Shown here in pieces: positions 24,160-35,517 of a stretch of 64,000 bases of DNA; the stretch's first letter is position 1, and every line of letters starts with the position of its first letter. Source of the stretch: Symsagittifera roscoffensis (Eukaryota > Xenacoelomorpha > Acoela > Convolutidae); assembly GCF_963678635.1 (NCBI RefSeq), contig NC_087069.1:48746222-48810221 (forward strand). Reading direction: 5' to 3'. The translations under genes were made by a program, and so were the position numbers. Under the pieces are notes generated by a model. The model was given only the letters and a program-made list of their open reading frames with translations, had not been told where the DNA came from and did not search any database.

Positions 24160-27100
24160 CGAAACTGTGCTGTAACATGACACCAACCTTATGTATTGTG
24201 GTCTGGTAGCGAAATATCAGTCAAATTAAGTTGAGTTTTTATCTTCCTCAGGTTTCTTCCGCGTGTGTTGTTGGAACTTAACCAATTTGCCTGATCCCCC
24301 ATCCACCTTTGATGAAACTGAAAGCCAATTCGCTTCAAGTAAATCAGAGCCGTTTCAGCTCGTCCGATTAATGACTTCGTTGCGTGACAGTAATTTTAAG
24401 TGGTAAGGTACGGTTGTTTTAATTGAGTTAAGTTGAATTCCTTCATACTCATGTTTACTCCGTGTGTGTTGGGGGAGTTCAAGCGATCTACTTAATTTTC
24501 CAACCCCATTGGTACTTAAGCGTAACGTAGCCGTCGCATAGGTCCCTTAAGTGTATGTTAATCATTCTAGGAGCTAGTTCCTTGAATCACGCGCTTCGAA
24601 AACTTACACACTTCGAATTTGTCACACACTTCGAATTTGTCACGACGCCATTAATAACTCGATAAGTAGGCAACAACAACCTCAAGTTGACTAGTGAGCT
24701 ACTTGTCAATTTGTTATTGAGGAAGGACAAATATTTGTGCAATCATACACTGTAGACGTTACGGAAGCGATGATATAGAGGAAAGTTTAGTTTCAACTGG
24801 TGTTTTTGTTCTGAAGGTCGTCAAAGACTTATCTCTAAGCGTAAAGCTAAGGACCAGGTAGTAATTGAGAAGTACAAAGAACTTCACCAGCCTCCTTTCC
24901 TTGAGTTAAAGACTCTCCTCCTTCTAAGGCGTCATAGCGCTAATCTTAACATCCCTAAGACTCGTAAGAAGCGGAACTGCTTACCACTCAGAGCTCGAAA
25001 AGCTGTGAAAAATAGGATTCAGGCAGAAGTTTTGAGACGTCAAGTCCCCCTACTGTGTAAACTAATGTTGATATATTAATGCAAACCTAATTACGTACCA
25101 AAACAGTATCTCATTTTATTAATTGTTTTCATTTTAGTGAGCATCCGTAAAATATTGTCATTTTGTGAAAAACATGGACGAAAAATTTCAAAATAGGATG
25201 CGCAAGTTATTTGAAACCCTTCTAAATCTAGAAATTGAGCTGCTTAAAGGTCACTCATTATTACTTGAGTACATTGAGAACAATAGTTGCACCACGTGTT
25301 TACAAATGTAAAATTGCCTTGGAAAAAGTTGTTGACGTGAATGAGCAATTAATTAGGTTAGCGGGAAAAACGAAAAACCCTGTCAAATTATTGCTCAGCA
25401 AGACCGTTGGCCTAAGAAAAAAACCAAAATGAACGATAAAGTAATGCATGAATCTCAGTGTCAAGATGAGCCTTGACCCTTTGTCATTCCCAGCATCCAG
25501 CATTACAGGAAGCAAGGGATCTTTACCACAAATTAGGTCGGAGACATCCTCACGCTCGTGCAAAACAAGGGATTCAGAAGCACGAGTATCTGAAAACAAG
25601 TCTAAGGTCTCTAATAAGTCTAAAGAAAGTAAAAAACGTGAGTCACATGAGTCTGATAAATCTGCATCCACTCGTCATACCTCGACTGTTCACACTATGT
25701 CATCAAGTGAGAAACGGCATGAGTTAGCTTTTGTAAAACGAGCTGGAAGGGCTGTATCAGGTATCTTTAAGTTTTAAACAGCAAGAGAACCGTCTTAAGA
25801 TCAAACAAAGTCAGCTGGAAATAGAGCAATTGGCTTAAAGTTATAAAATGCAACTAATTGAAATGGAATTGAAAGCGTTTGAACTTGAGAATAATTCATC
25901 TGAGGTTGGAGAGAAGGTAGAGGAAAGTAACTCGACTAGAGGAAGTCTACCTATTTCAAAAGTAACAACTTATCGGACTAATGATTTGGTAGACTTTGTT
26001 AGTTCGCAGGCACCTCCTGACGGTACTAGTGCGCTAGGTTTGCTGGCTTTTACTCCTGTAACAGATTCGTCAGTACCGACCATGAGTTCAAACATAACTA
26101 ATGACAGTTTTGCCAACGGGTCATTACCTGTCCCAATGTTACCGGCACAACCCAGTACTGGTTTTGTTTCTTTGTCACCTGGTGTTTGCTTCTGGTTTTG
26201 TTCATTTGTCACCTGGTGTTTGCTGGTGGTGGCTTCTCATCTTCTGGAGTTAACCCACCGCTGGTTTTCTTTTCGGCACCTAATTGCCATGCAGCGTAAG
26301 TTCAGACGCAACATAATATTCCCTTTGTTCCGCATATTGTGTCACCTAATATCAACAATTACTACACAAGTGATGCAAACTTATGGCGATTGGCTGCTAC
26401 AACTCCGATCGTCACACCTGCTCAGTGTTGTAAAGATGGAAACATTTTTTCTAATGTGACAACTGTCGTCCCACCGGGTAATACCGCCGCCCCCTTACAC
26501 TAGTGGTGGGACTGTGTTTTTAAATACACTGCCAGTTCTTTCCCAACATGTTCCGCATTTTATCAATTACACTAATATTGGTTATCAGCCAGTCAACGAA
26601 GACTACGCACCATCTTCCCCTTATCCGAACCAAGGTTGTTCATCGGATCGACCTCTCTCCGCTCGTGAATTTGCGAAATCATTAATGCATAGCCGCAATG
26701 ATCATCTTCCTGAGTGGAAGTTAGCCCAGTTTGACGGCAACCCGTTGGTTTGGTCAGTTTAAGTCAACCTTTGATTCCGCTGTTCTCACCGATGATATCA
26801 AAACTGACATACTTAAAAACACTCGTCACAGGCAAAGCAAAAACTGCAATTGCGGAGTTTGGTTATAGTGGTGTTATGTACAAAGATGCACTGGCCACCT
26901 TGCAACGAAAGTTTGGGCAGCCTTACGCTATTGTTGGCGCGCATCTTGATAAGCTGAGTACCTTTCCACCGTTTAAGTTGCAAAATACAAAAAATGTCAT
27001 CAGTATCTCTTCTGCCATATCTGGCCTCGTAGCAGTTTTCAAATCATTGTCATTCAACGATGTTCTACGGAGTGTTAACCTGTTAAGCCAAGCTGTTAGA

Positions 27101-27804
27101 AAACTTCCACCTGACCTCAAGGAAGCTTGCTCAATGCATACTGTTAGGAATAATTGGCAGCGCCAACACTCTAAGATTCTAATAACTGGTTGAAAGAAAA
27201 GGACGAGGGACATGAAAGAGTACGTGTACTGAATTTCAAAGCACCAGGAACAAGTTAAGCCAAAAACAACCAAAGTTTTTGCAGCAAATACCAAGATTAC
27301 TGGTAAAGCACAGGATACGTCTAATTTTCCGCCGTGCGTTTTGTGTAAAGATAGTCACGCATGGTGGAACTGTGCCGTTTTCAAGGAAAAAAATGCTACT
27401 CAGAGAGCAAAATACGTAGCTGAACAGAAACTTCGCTTCGCTTGCCTCAATGGCAATCATGGTTTCCGGAAATGTTCTAGAGCTAAAAAAAATTGTAAGA
27501 AGCCAGAGTGCGATAGCACACATAATGTTTTGCTCCATGGACCCGAAAAAATATTTCGTCGGAAGGAAAATCCAAATGTCTCAAATAAGGCTGGAACAAA
27601 CAAGTCGCTATTAGTGATGTACATGACATTGAATCGTCTAAAGGGTTGTTTTCAATTGCAACACTTGGTGTGTCCTCGGATGTAAAGAGTCTTCTGACGT
27701 TGGTTCTTTGTGATAAGGCATCGACACCCGGTTGTCTTGTTGACTTGTCAATTAGTGGTCTGAATTCAACCACCGTTTTTGAGACTCAGAGGGTCAAGTT
27801 CACA
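24160..27804 (+). repeat. Leader-gag amplification unit 3, continuous with pol
   Basis: This is the only unit that continues past the AAGTTCACA junction into the rest of protease and pol. A 12-bp deletion in the short CACACACTTCGAATTTG repeat near 24630 makes it shorter. It probably represents the original arrangement, with units 1 and 2 added upstream. Confidence 0.92.
25174..27685 (+). pseudogene. gag: BEL/Pao gag, unit 3 copy
   Basis: It has the same broken gag as units 1 and 2, with its own substitutions (for example CTTAAG to TTTAAG near 26971). It leads directly into the protease and pol region, as in a normal BEL/Pao polyprotein. Confidence 0.8.
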
Positions 27805-29219
27805 ATTTCCTCTGAGCCGAATAACAGTGATTTCGTATTTTCTCTGTGTGCATATGTTGAAGACAATATTCGGATTGGTTCCAAGTTACTCAATATTGCT
27901 GATTTGCAGAACAAATATCCGCAATTAGCACCTACTAAGCCCACTCAAAATACTTATGAGGATGTTAAAGTTATTATAGGACAAGACTACTACCACGCCA
28001 ATAGACCCATTGAGTTCATCTTGGGAGACGACAAAAACTCACGTGTTCCGTACGCCTACCGATAGGTTGGGTCATAAGTGGTCCTTTGCCGCCGTTCGTT
28101 AGTTCTACTTCTTCATGTTTCAAGTGTGTTGTTGAAGATTCCTCTCTGAGTGACCAGATAAAATCCTGTTACGAGTTGGAATCTTATGGTGCTTTCAAAC
28201 AAGTCGATGCCCGTTCCGCCTTAGATAAACATGCTTTATCCATCCTAAACTCTGAAACCGTTCACAATGGGGAAAGATACATTGTGTCTATGCTTTGGAT
28301 TGATAATAATGTCAGCCTACCAAACAACTATTAATCGTCACTCGCCTAATTTAAAACATTAGAGAGAAAGTTAAGAAAAGACTTTGAACTGTGCGGAAGA
28401 TACGCAGATTTAATTGAAGAGGACATTAGGAAAGGCTATGTCTTTACCGTCGAACCCCATGATCCACGTAAGCGTTCCGATCGTGAGTAGTATCTTCATA
28501 CCCATTCGGCCGTAAATCCGAATAAGCCGGGTAAGGTGCGCCGAATCCTTAATGGGGCTTCTAAGTTTCACAGCACATCCTTAAATAAGTCCTTATTGGT
28601 GGGTCCGGACCCAATCCAAAATTTAATTTTGTGTTTTTGCGGTTCCGTCAACACAAGTACGCCGTCTCCGCGGATATAGAGGGCATGTTCCTTCAGGTAG
28701 AAGTCCTCGCAACAACCATCCCATCACACGTCTTAGGTTTTGTGGGACCATGTGAAAGATACATTGGTTGTTAGCAGAGGCGTGGGTCGTCCTCTCGATA
28801 AGGCAAAAACTCAACGAACCGTCTTGAGTTTTGTCTCTTCTGTGTTTGACCCTGTTGGGTTAATAGCTGCAAACACAGTTAGGGCCTGTCTTTTGCTTAA
28901 ATATATTTGGAAAATCAGTGGCCAAAAATGGGACGACGAGTTGCCGGAAGACCTAGGAGATAAGCTTCCCTCTTTTAGCGCAATTGACTATTCCCCACTG
29001 TTACTTCACAAAACCTGTGGATCAAATTGAGCTCCATATGTTCGGTTGTAGCCCGCAGAACGTTTTCTGTGCGGTTGGATTTTTGCATGCGCGACTCTCG
29101 AGTTCGCACAAAACTGAAATATCCTTCATCTTAGGTAAAGCTCGCGTTGCGCCTATGAAAACGCTATCTATACTAAAGCTAGAGCTTCAAGCTGCTCTGC
29201 TCGCCACCCGACTGAAACA
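27646..29219 (+). pseudogene. pol: BEL/Pao protease-RT segment, first copy
   Basis: 27646-28065 is the retropepsin-type region (DUF1758-like). It has VLCDKAST where the family has D-[ST]-G, so the glycine of the active-site loop is gone. It ends with IIGQDYYHANRPIEF before a stop at 28063. 28086-28334 is the linker leading to RT. The RT start (about 28480-28700, KPGKVRRILNGASKFHS and ADIEGMF) follows in broken frames, then jumps to the post-RT FDPVGLIAANTVRACLLLK segment (28740-29030). It ends in a partial RNase H that is cut at 29219 by the start of the second copy. Confidence 0.8.
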
Positions 29220-30772
29220 TGGTGTGTCCTCGGATGTAAAGAGTCTTCTGACGTTGGTTCTTTGTGATAAGGCATCGACACCCGGTTGTCTTGTTGAAGT
29301 CAATTAGTGGTCTGAATTCAACCACCGTTGTTGAGACTCAGAGGGTCAAGTTCACAGTTTCCTCTGAGCCGAATAACAGTGATTTCGTATTTTCTCTGTG
29401 TGCATATGTTGAAGACAATATTCGGATTGGTTCCAAGTTAATCAATATTGCTGATTTGCAGAACAAATATCCGCAATTATCACCTACTAAGCCCACTCAA
29501 AATACTTATGAGGATGTTAAAGTTATTATAGGACAAGACTACTACCACGCCAATAGACCCATTGAGTTCATCTTGGGAGACGACAAAAACTCACGTGTTC
29601 CGTACGCCTACCGATAGGTTGGGTCATAAGTGGTCCTTTGCCGCCGTTCGTTAGTTCTACTTCTTCATGTTTCAAGTGTGTTGTTGAAGATTCCTCTCTG
29701 AGTGACCAGATAAAATCCTGTTACGAGTTGGAATCTTATGGTGCTTTCAAACAAGTCGATGCCCGTTCCGCCTTAGATAAACATGCTTTATCCATCCTAA
29801 ACTCTGAAACCGTTCACAATGGGGAAAGATACATTGTGTCTATGCTTTGGATTGATAGTAATGTCAGCCTACCAAACAACTATTAATCGTCACTCGCCCA
29901 ATTTAAAACATTAGAGAGAAGGTTAAGAAAAGACTTTGAACTGTGCGGAAGATACGCAGATTTAATTGAAGAGGACATTAGGAAAGGCTATGTCTTTACC
30001 GTCGAACCCCATGATCCACGTAAGCGTTTTGATCGTGAGTAGTATCTTCATCACCATTCGGCCGTAAATCCGAATAAGCCGGGTAAGGTGCGCCGAATCC
30101 TTAATGGGGCTTCTAAGTTTCACAGCACATCCTTAAATAAGTCCTTATTGGTGGGTCCGGACCCAATCCAAAATTTAATTTTTGTGTTTTTGCGGTTCCG
30201 TCAACACAAGTACGCCGTCTCCGCGGATATAGAGGGCATGTTCCTGCAGGTAGAAGTCCTCGCAACAACCATCCCATCACACGTCTTAGGTTTTGTGGGA
30301 CCATGTGAAAGATACATTGGTTGTTAACAGAGGCGTGGGTCGTCCTCTCGATAAGGCAAAAACTCAACGAACCGTCTTGAGTTTTGTCTCTTCTGTGTTT
30401 GACCCTGTTGGGTTAATAGCTGCAAACACAGTTAGGGCCTGTCTTTTGCTTAAATATATTTGGAAAATTAGTGGCCAAAAATGGGACGACGAGTTGCCGG
30501 AAGACCTAAAAGATAAGCTTCCCTCTTTTAGCGCAATTGACTATTCCCCACTGTTACTTCACAGAACCTGTGGATCAAATTGAGCTCCATATGTTCGGTT
30601 GTAGCCCGCAGAACGTTTTCTGTGCGGTTGGATTTTTGCATGCGCGACTCTCGAGTTCGCGCAAAACTGAAATATCCTTCATCTTAGGTAAAGCTCGCGT
30701 TGCGCCTATGAAAACGCTATCTATACTAAAGCTAGAGCTTCAAGCTCCTCTGCTCGCCACCCGACTGAAACA
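29220..30772 (+). repeat. Protease-RT duplication, second copy
   Basis: It repeats 27666-29219 head to tail with an offset of about 1553 bp and few differences, including a 2-base deletion near 29297. The junction fuses CTGAAACAT of RNase H to GGTGTGTCCTCGG of protease. Confidence 0.93.
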
Positions 30773-32432
30773 TGATATAGTGATCGCCCGTACAGTCAGC
30801 ATTAGGTATGTCTTCATGTGGACATATAGTACTACAGTTTTGCAGTGGCTAAACTCCACTGAAAAATTACCTGTATTCGTCTATAACCGTGTCGGCGAAA
30901 TCCTCGAATCGACCACTATTGATGAGTGGCGCCATGTTCTGAGCGGCGATAATCCAGCTGATACCGGTACGCGGAATTTCTTCGGAAGCCCTCAAGGATA
31001 GCAGGTAGTTTATTGGTCCTATCGTTCTCAGGACTACTGATTGGACTTTTATACCCGACAAACGTGTGATTAATAAAACTCGTTTGAAGGGTCCTTCTTG
31101 TGATGTTGATAAATGCATGCAGACATCATTTTCCTTCGTCACCAATTTCACATCCATCAAATATCCCGAACACGGGTTCAATTGGGAAAGGTTCAGTTCC
31201 TTTAGGAGATATAAAAGAGTAGTCGCTTTTATTTTGAGGATGCTGCCTTCACATAAGCATTTTCGCGGTAAGGACTTACGAACTACAGACCCCACTAAAC
31301 TTGATATTGCAGAAAGCAAACTGATTCATCTTGCTCCGATGGAATTTTTCCCAGTTCAGTTAAAACACTCACCTGTGGCAAACCTATTAAGAATAGTAGT
31401 AATATTGCCACATACTCGCCTTTTATTGGCCCCGCTGGTATCATTCGTTCCACCGGACGGATCGTGCGCTTAGTGAATGCCGAGTTTGATACTAAGCACC
31501 CAAAATTACTCGACGCCCGACATACGCTAATTCGTTTAGTCGCCCGAAGCCTCCACCAGAAGCATTTTCATCAAGGTTTAGATTACATGCGCTCCGTTTT
31601 AAATATGAAATATGCAGTACGTGGGTTGCGTCGACTACTTCGATCTATCGAAATTCAATGTGTAACCTGCCGTAAATGTAAAGCAAGTACCAACCAGTCC
31701 ATTATGTCCGATTTACCTGTCGAACGTCTCGGATATAAGCAGCCACCTTTTAAGCATACGGGTGTGGATTAATTTGAAACGCTTTACGTTCCGGTTCGCA
31801 GAAGCACTGAAAAAAGATGGGGATTTCTCTTCATCTGCCTCACCACCAGGGCTGTACGCCTTGAGATCTTACCATCTCTGAACACTAGTTCTTGTGTCAT
31901 GGACACGGAACGGTTCATTGTGCGTTGTGGTACACAAAGCGCGATCTGGTCGGATAACGGCACGAACTTAGTTGGCGCGGGAAAAAAATAATTGCCTGCA
32001 TCAAGAGCTGGAATGGCATGGCTCCTACTTTTTTGCACACAAAGGTGGTACTTGGAAGTTTAACCCGCCAGGCGCACCCCATCATGGCGGCTCCTGGGAG
32101 CACCTCGTTCGAAACGTGAAGCGCGAGGGCAGTCATATGATAACGCTATTTGGTCTCGTTGGCTTCGAGAATATGTTCCCTCATTGAAAAAGCGTGTCAA
32201 GTGGCACACTCATTCTGACTCCACTCTTAAGACAGGCGATCTCGTGTGGGTGATTGAGCCCGATACTCCGCGTGGGTACTACCCTCTCGCCCGAATCGTC
32301 AAGCTAAACTACGGACAGGACGGTTGCGCCCGATCCGCCCTTGTTAAGACCGCAACTCGTGAAGTCACCACTCGGCCGACCGTTAAGCTCGCTCCGGTTC
32401 TTCCTTCTTCAGGGGGGGGGGGGGGAGGATAG
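29264..32432 (+). pseudogene. pol: BEL/Pao pol: protease, RT, RNase H, integrase, C-terminal domain
   Basis: Protease remnant 29264-29617. RT start 30040-30250, including ADIEGMF, the first catalytic Asp. The YxDD-bearing palm is absent in both copies, with the reading passing straight to the thumb-side FDPVGLIA segment (30293-30583). RNase H 30537-31001 has FGCSP and WTYSTT where family members have Asp, so two catalytic acids are lost. Integrase: zinc domain 31464-31772 (H-x-H and CVTCRKC) and DDE core with GVD then a TAA (31770), SDNGTN (about 31955) and GGSWEHLVR (about 32095), so all three acids are still readable across two frames. C-terminal DUF5641-like domain 32184-32432 (TGDLVWVIEPDTPRGYYPLA). 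It cannot make an active enzyme. Confidence 0.82.
32412..32432 (+). promoter_or_regulatory. Polypurine tract
   Basis: A run of 14 G followed by AGGATAG sits directly before the TG that opens the 3' LTR. This is the position used to prime plus-strand synthesis in LTR elements. Confidence 0.6.
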
Positions 32433-32899
32433 TGCAACACAACAATAAAACAGAGTATAGATGCATATAAAACCAGAGTATAAATGCATAAAATAAGAAC
32501 AGTTGGCCGAGCGGCCTAAGCTAAAGTAAGGTAACGCCGCTTATAAAGACTTGAAAGTTGACGTAGGTTCGAGTCCTCCATCTGCCCAGGTTTTAATATA
32601 CTAAACAAGGGGGGTTATATACCTTTTTTAATTGTTTTTGGTTCTAATTCGGTTCAGCTTTGGTTAAGGCTGACCACCAAAAAGAGCAATTTGTCTCCAG
32701 AACATTACCGACCGGTTTTTGTGGCTAGTTTGCGCCAATTTGTTTATTGGAGCTGTTTATTGTAAATTTATGAACTTGTTTTACAGCAAATTCTGGATGA
32801 AATTATCAATATTGCCATTGAATTTTGTAATGCCGAGAATACCAGTTTATTATTGATTTTTCGGTTTTATATTCATCCTACGGAGATTTAGCGCGCTCA
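32433..32899 (+). repeat. Probable 3' LTR
   Basis: It begins TGCAACAC after the purine tract and ends TCA just before AAAAG (32900-32904), the same five bases that precede the 5' LTR (15364-15368). It is better preserved than the 5' copy in its tRNA-like portion. The last few bases do not align with the 5' LTR. Confidence 0.6.
32497..32590 (+). other. tRNA-like (Leu/Ser-type) module in the 3' LTR
   Basis: Box A TGGCCGAGCGG (32504-32514) and box B GGTTCGAGTCC (32566-32576) are at consensus. The spacing of about 52 bases fits a long-variable-arm (Leu/Ser-class) tRNA. A T-arm can be drawn with four of five pairs, but acceptor ends do not pair well, so it is a tRNA-derived sequence and not a functional tRNA gene. 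Confidence 0.6.
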
Positions 32900-32904
32900 A
32901 AAAG

Positions 32905-33103
32905 TTTTAAGGATTGAATAATTAGCTGGGAGCCTTTTGAGGATTGAATGCTTCATTGGTGTCAACGATTTCTTGGGGATGAGATGAAACTATTGGTTGG
33001 GGTCTGTTTGTTTTCAATCGTCGTTATTGAGGGGAATCGTCGTTATAGATTTTGTCTAAACAGCAGAACTTTTTAAGTTCATCGCTCAGAATGAAAGTCT
33101 AAA
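32905..33103. other. Spacer between BEL element and protease gene
   Basis: I see no feature here. Confidence 0.5.
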
Positions 33104-33637
33104 CTAGTAACGCCATCCATCGGAATTTTCAGTCCCGTTCATACTTTTGTTTATCCAATCAAGGTATGCCGAGACACGTGTATACACCGAAGCTCCAATG
33201 CAGCTGTCTCGTCCATACGACGCAATTCCATAGACACAGACGGCCTCGCCACTTGCTGTTTGGGGGAAAAGAGGACCCCCGCTGTCACCAATACATGGAG
33301 CAGAATGACCTTTGTCTGGATTCCAAGCCAGACAAACTTGCTTGGTTTGATCTACTTCCCGGAAAGGACACTGTTTCCCGATCTCAAACATAGTTGCTTC
33401 CTGTAGAACATCTGGGTACTTCTTAGGACTGAATTGAGTACTGCCCATTCCACAGATTGTTAAAGGATATCTTTTATACGACCTTTGACATAGTGGGATT
33501 GTCAATGAGGGACTGACTTTTTCGTCCAGTTTTATCAAACCGATGTCATTCGTGGCGAGGGTATATCCGAAACTGAAATCAACCAACTTCTATCTCCAGT
33601 CAGTTATCCTTGCAAAACCGTTCGTTCCATAGCAGTT
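33104..33637 (-). pseudogene. Trypsin-fold serine protease, C-terminal exon
   Basis: Reading from 33637 down, the frame gives a short segment with YGTNGFARITDWR, a TAG at 33592-33590, then KLVDFSFGYTLATNDIGLIKL. The latter contains the catalytic Asp (NDI). The catalytic Ser follows in CIGDSGGPL and the C-terminal helix in SVYTRVSAYLDWI. The residue six before the catalytic Ser is Ala where trypsin has Asp, so specificity would not be trypsin-like. The in-frame TAG either makes this a pseudogene or marks an unrecognised exon boundary. About 30 residues expected between the His and Asp motifs are not accounted for. Such proteins (S1 family) are secreted digestive or defence enzymes in invertebrates. 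Confidence 0.75.
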
Positions 33638-34262
33638 AAATTATATTATATCTTTTATTTTTTATGTTGATTTTCTTCTGTCTTTTTATGTTAATGCCTT
33701 CTGTCTTCTACACTAGAACTAAATAGTTTTCCTGTTTTTGCTGATAACAGCCGAATTAAAAAAAACGGGCTTTGAAAAAGTGCAATAATACTTTTTCAAC
33801 GTCAATTTTTTTGTCAGTTTCAGCTATTGAAGATTTGAAAATACAGTATTTAAAAAAAGAAACAAAATGTCATTAACGTAAAGATTCAGTTTAACTGGCG
33901 TGAAATAGGGCGCTTCCTCGAATTTTTCCAGCCTTTGATTGCCAATTAGTTTGGTTTGAGTCTCCAACTAGCACCTAGAAGGGCCCTAAAACATGGAAGT
34001 TATTTTAATACAAAATTGCGACTTCAGATTTCAGTTTTACTTTTGTTAATTTACACTAGAAGACCGGAAAAATTAGGGTTTGCACGGCAGGTCAACTTGA
34101 CCAAAATTACCAAAAAAGATCGCTTGTGCATGTTGAATGTGTCGAATATCTGAAACTACGCCAAAATAAAGCGCGTTTCAACGATAAACCACTTGTGTCT
34201 TGAGCTCGATTAGTTTCCTGCATTAAGAAATGATACCGGGATACATTAAATTTTTGATTAAC
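33638..34262 (-). other. Intron of the protease gene, possible missing exon
   Basis: AT-rich sequence between the two protease exons. A third exon carrying about 30 residues is expected from the family but I could not find one in any frame. Confidence 0.4.
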
Positions 34263-34467
34263 CTTTTTGTTCATAAACACAATGCGCGGCTATCAATATA
34301 AAACTTCCGTCGATGATGGTGCCGCCACATTCAGCGACGTCGTTGGGTAAGTCAAGTTGTACGTAGAACTTTCGATATTGCGAGTCGTAGCCATTTATTA
34401 AGATGTTTCTCTCTTCTTGTTCGGCAAGGCTTGAAGCCAAAAAACACAAAGCGAATATGAGAATCAT
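34263..34467 (-). CDS. Trypsin-fold serine protease, first exon
   Basis: ATG at 34467 opens a signal peptide (MILIFALCFLASSLA), then the mature start ILINGYDSQYRKFYVQ and the catalytic His in ECGGTIIDG..LIAAHC. After AAHCVYEQK the exon ends at 34263 with a donor GTTAATC, leaving phase 1. I chose this ATG because the hydrophobic leader starts right after it. An upstream in-frame ATG at 34515 would add 16 non-hydrophobic residues. The next exon starts no nearer than 33637, and the intervening 620 bases hold no clear exon. This S1 family member may be intact here but is broken downstream. Confidence 0.75.
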
Positions 34468-34515
34468 TTTGAATCTCTTAGAAAAAAATAGTGCAGACTT
34501 CGTCAAAATAGACAA

Positions 34516-35306
34516 TTTAGCATCGGTTTTTTATGCCTTGCTAACATCCAAATTTTTGAATGAGTTGAAACCATAATCTTCCTCTATTAACATAAAAAAT
34601 TTGTTTTAATGGTTTTTCTACAGCTGTCTGTGCGTGCATTTATTTATTGCGAATATAGCTTTTATTTTTTCCCCTCAATTAACAGCAATGTGATTCATTC
34701 ATCGCATTAACTTTTTTCATATTAATAAATCGTCACAAAAACACAATAAATGATAATTTTGTAGCTTGTTTCGAACTCGCAGATGAAACAGTTGTTGATA
34801 AAAATTTGTAATGGTTTTTTGAATGGAAAATTACGCATTTGAAAACGGATTCAAAGATCCAAAACAATTTTGTAATAAGAGTAATTAAAGTCAAATTCAA
34901 ACACTACTCAATTCCAATTAAAATTGAAACCAAGTGATTTAATGTTATGTGTATATTATAGCTGGCCAGTTCTAAAACCAATATCGAATACTGGTAACTT
35001 CACACTAGCCTCCAAATTATTAAATTATCATTTAACAGAAGTCGATACATTACAGTAACTTGGTACATTTTAAATAGGATTTAAAAAAAATTAAAGAACC
35101 AATTCTTTTACAACGCTGCAATTGAGATAGGATAACAGTTTACAGAATTAGCATACCTTAAAACATAGGATTCTTTACCTTGTATAATAGCATCCTAAGC
35201 CTTGCTATATTGCTATATTGGTGTTTTAAGGCGACTAAAAGTTTATCATATGAAACTTAGAGCCTCAAATCTAGGGGAACCCTATAATTTATTCTAAAGA
35301 GTAGTG
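34516..35306. other. Gene-free AT-rich stretch
   Basis: This is upstream of the protease start, so it may contain its promoter. I see no firm motif or repeat. Confidence 0.45.
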
Positions 35307-35517
35307 TTGTATCGTGTCCCGGATCATAAGGGTGGGGGGTCCTTCCAAGGGGAGGGGTTTCCTGACGTAGAGCAAAACCCTAGGAAAGGGGTCCTTAATT
35401 GTTTGGAAGACCGTCATTCTAGCATTTCGTAAAAGAAAGAAATTTTCCATCCAGATAGTAGAAGACCCTCTACTTAGGATTTTGCTAAGCTTAGCTAACA
35501 ACAAGGAACACGATACA
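35307..35517. mobile_element. MITE-like element, copy 3
   Basis: The ends TTGTATCGTGTCC and GGAACACGATACA are near-complementary (one base longer or mismatched). The interior resembles 2028-2233 throughout, including the TAGGATTTTGCTAAGCTTAG near the right end. At 211 bp it is about the same length as copy 1. Confidence 0.7.

Larger units (their letters stand above)
15369..32899 (+). mobile_element. Giant decayed BEL/Pao LTR retrotransposon with internal amplification
   Basis: Related repeats of about 467 bp flank the block (15369-15836 and 32433-32899). The 3' one begins TG immediately after a purine tract (G14 then AGGATAG). A TGG-starting PBS-like site follows the 5' one. AAAAG lies outside both ends as a possible 5-bp target duplication. 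The interior reads gag, zinc knuckles, protease, RT, RNase H, integrase and a C-terminal domain in BEL/Pao order, all on the + strand. At about 17.5 kb it is far longer than usual for the family. The reason is that leader-gag is present three times and protease-RT twice. Every ORF is broken and the RT catalytic core is deleted, so the element is dead. Confidence 0.75.

Noticed and set aside
32497..32590. A functional tRNA-Leu/Ser gene
   Set aside because: Boxes A and B are good but the acceptor ends do not pair, and the module sits inside an LTR-like repeat.
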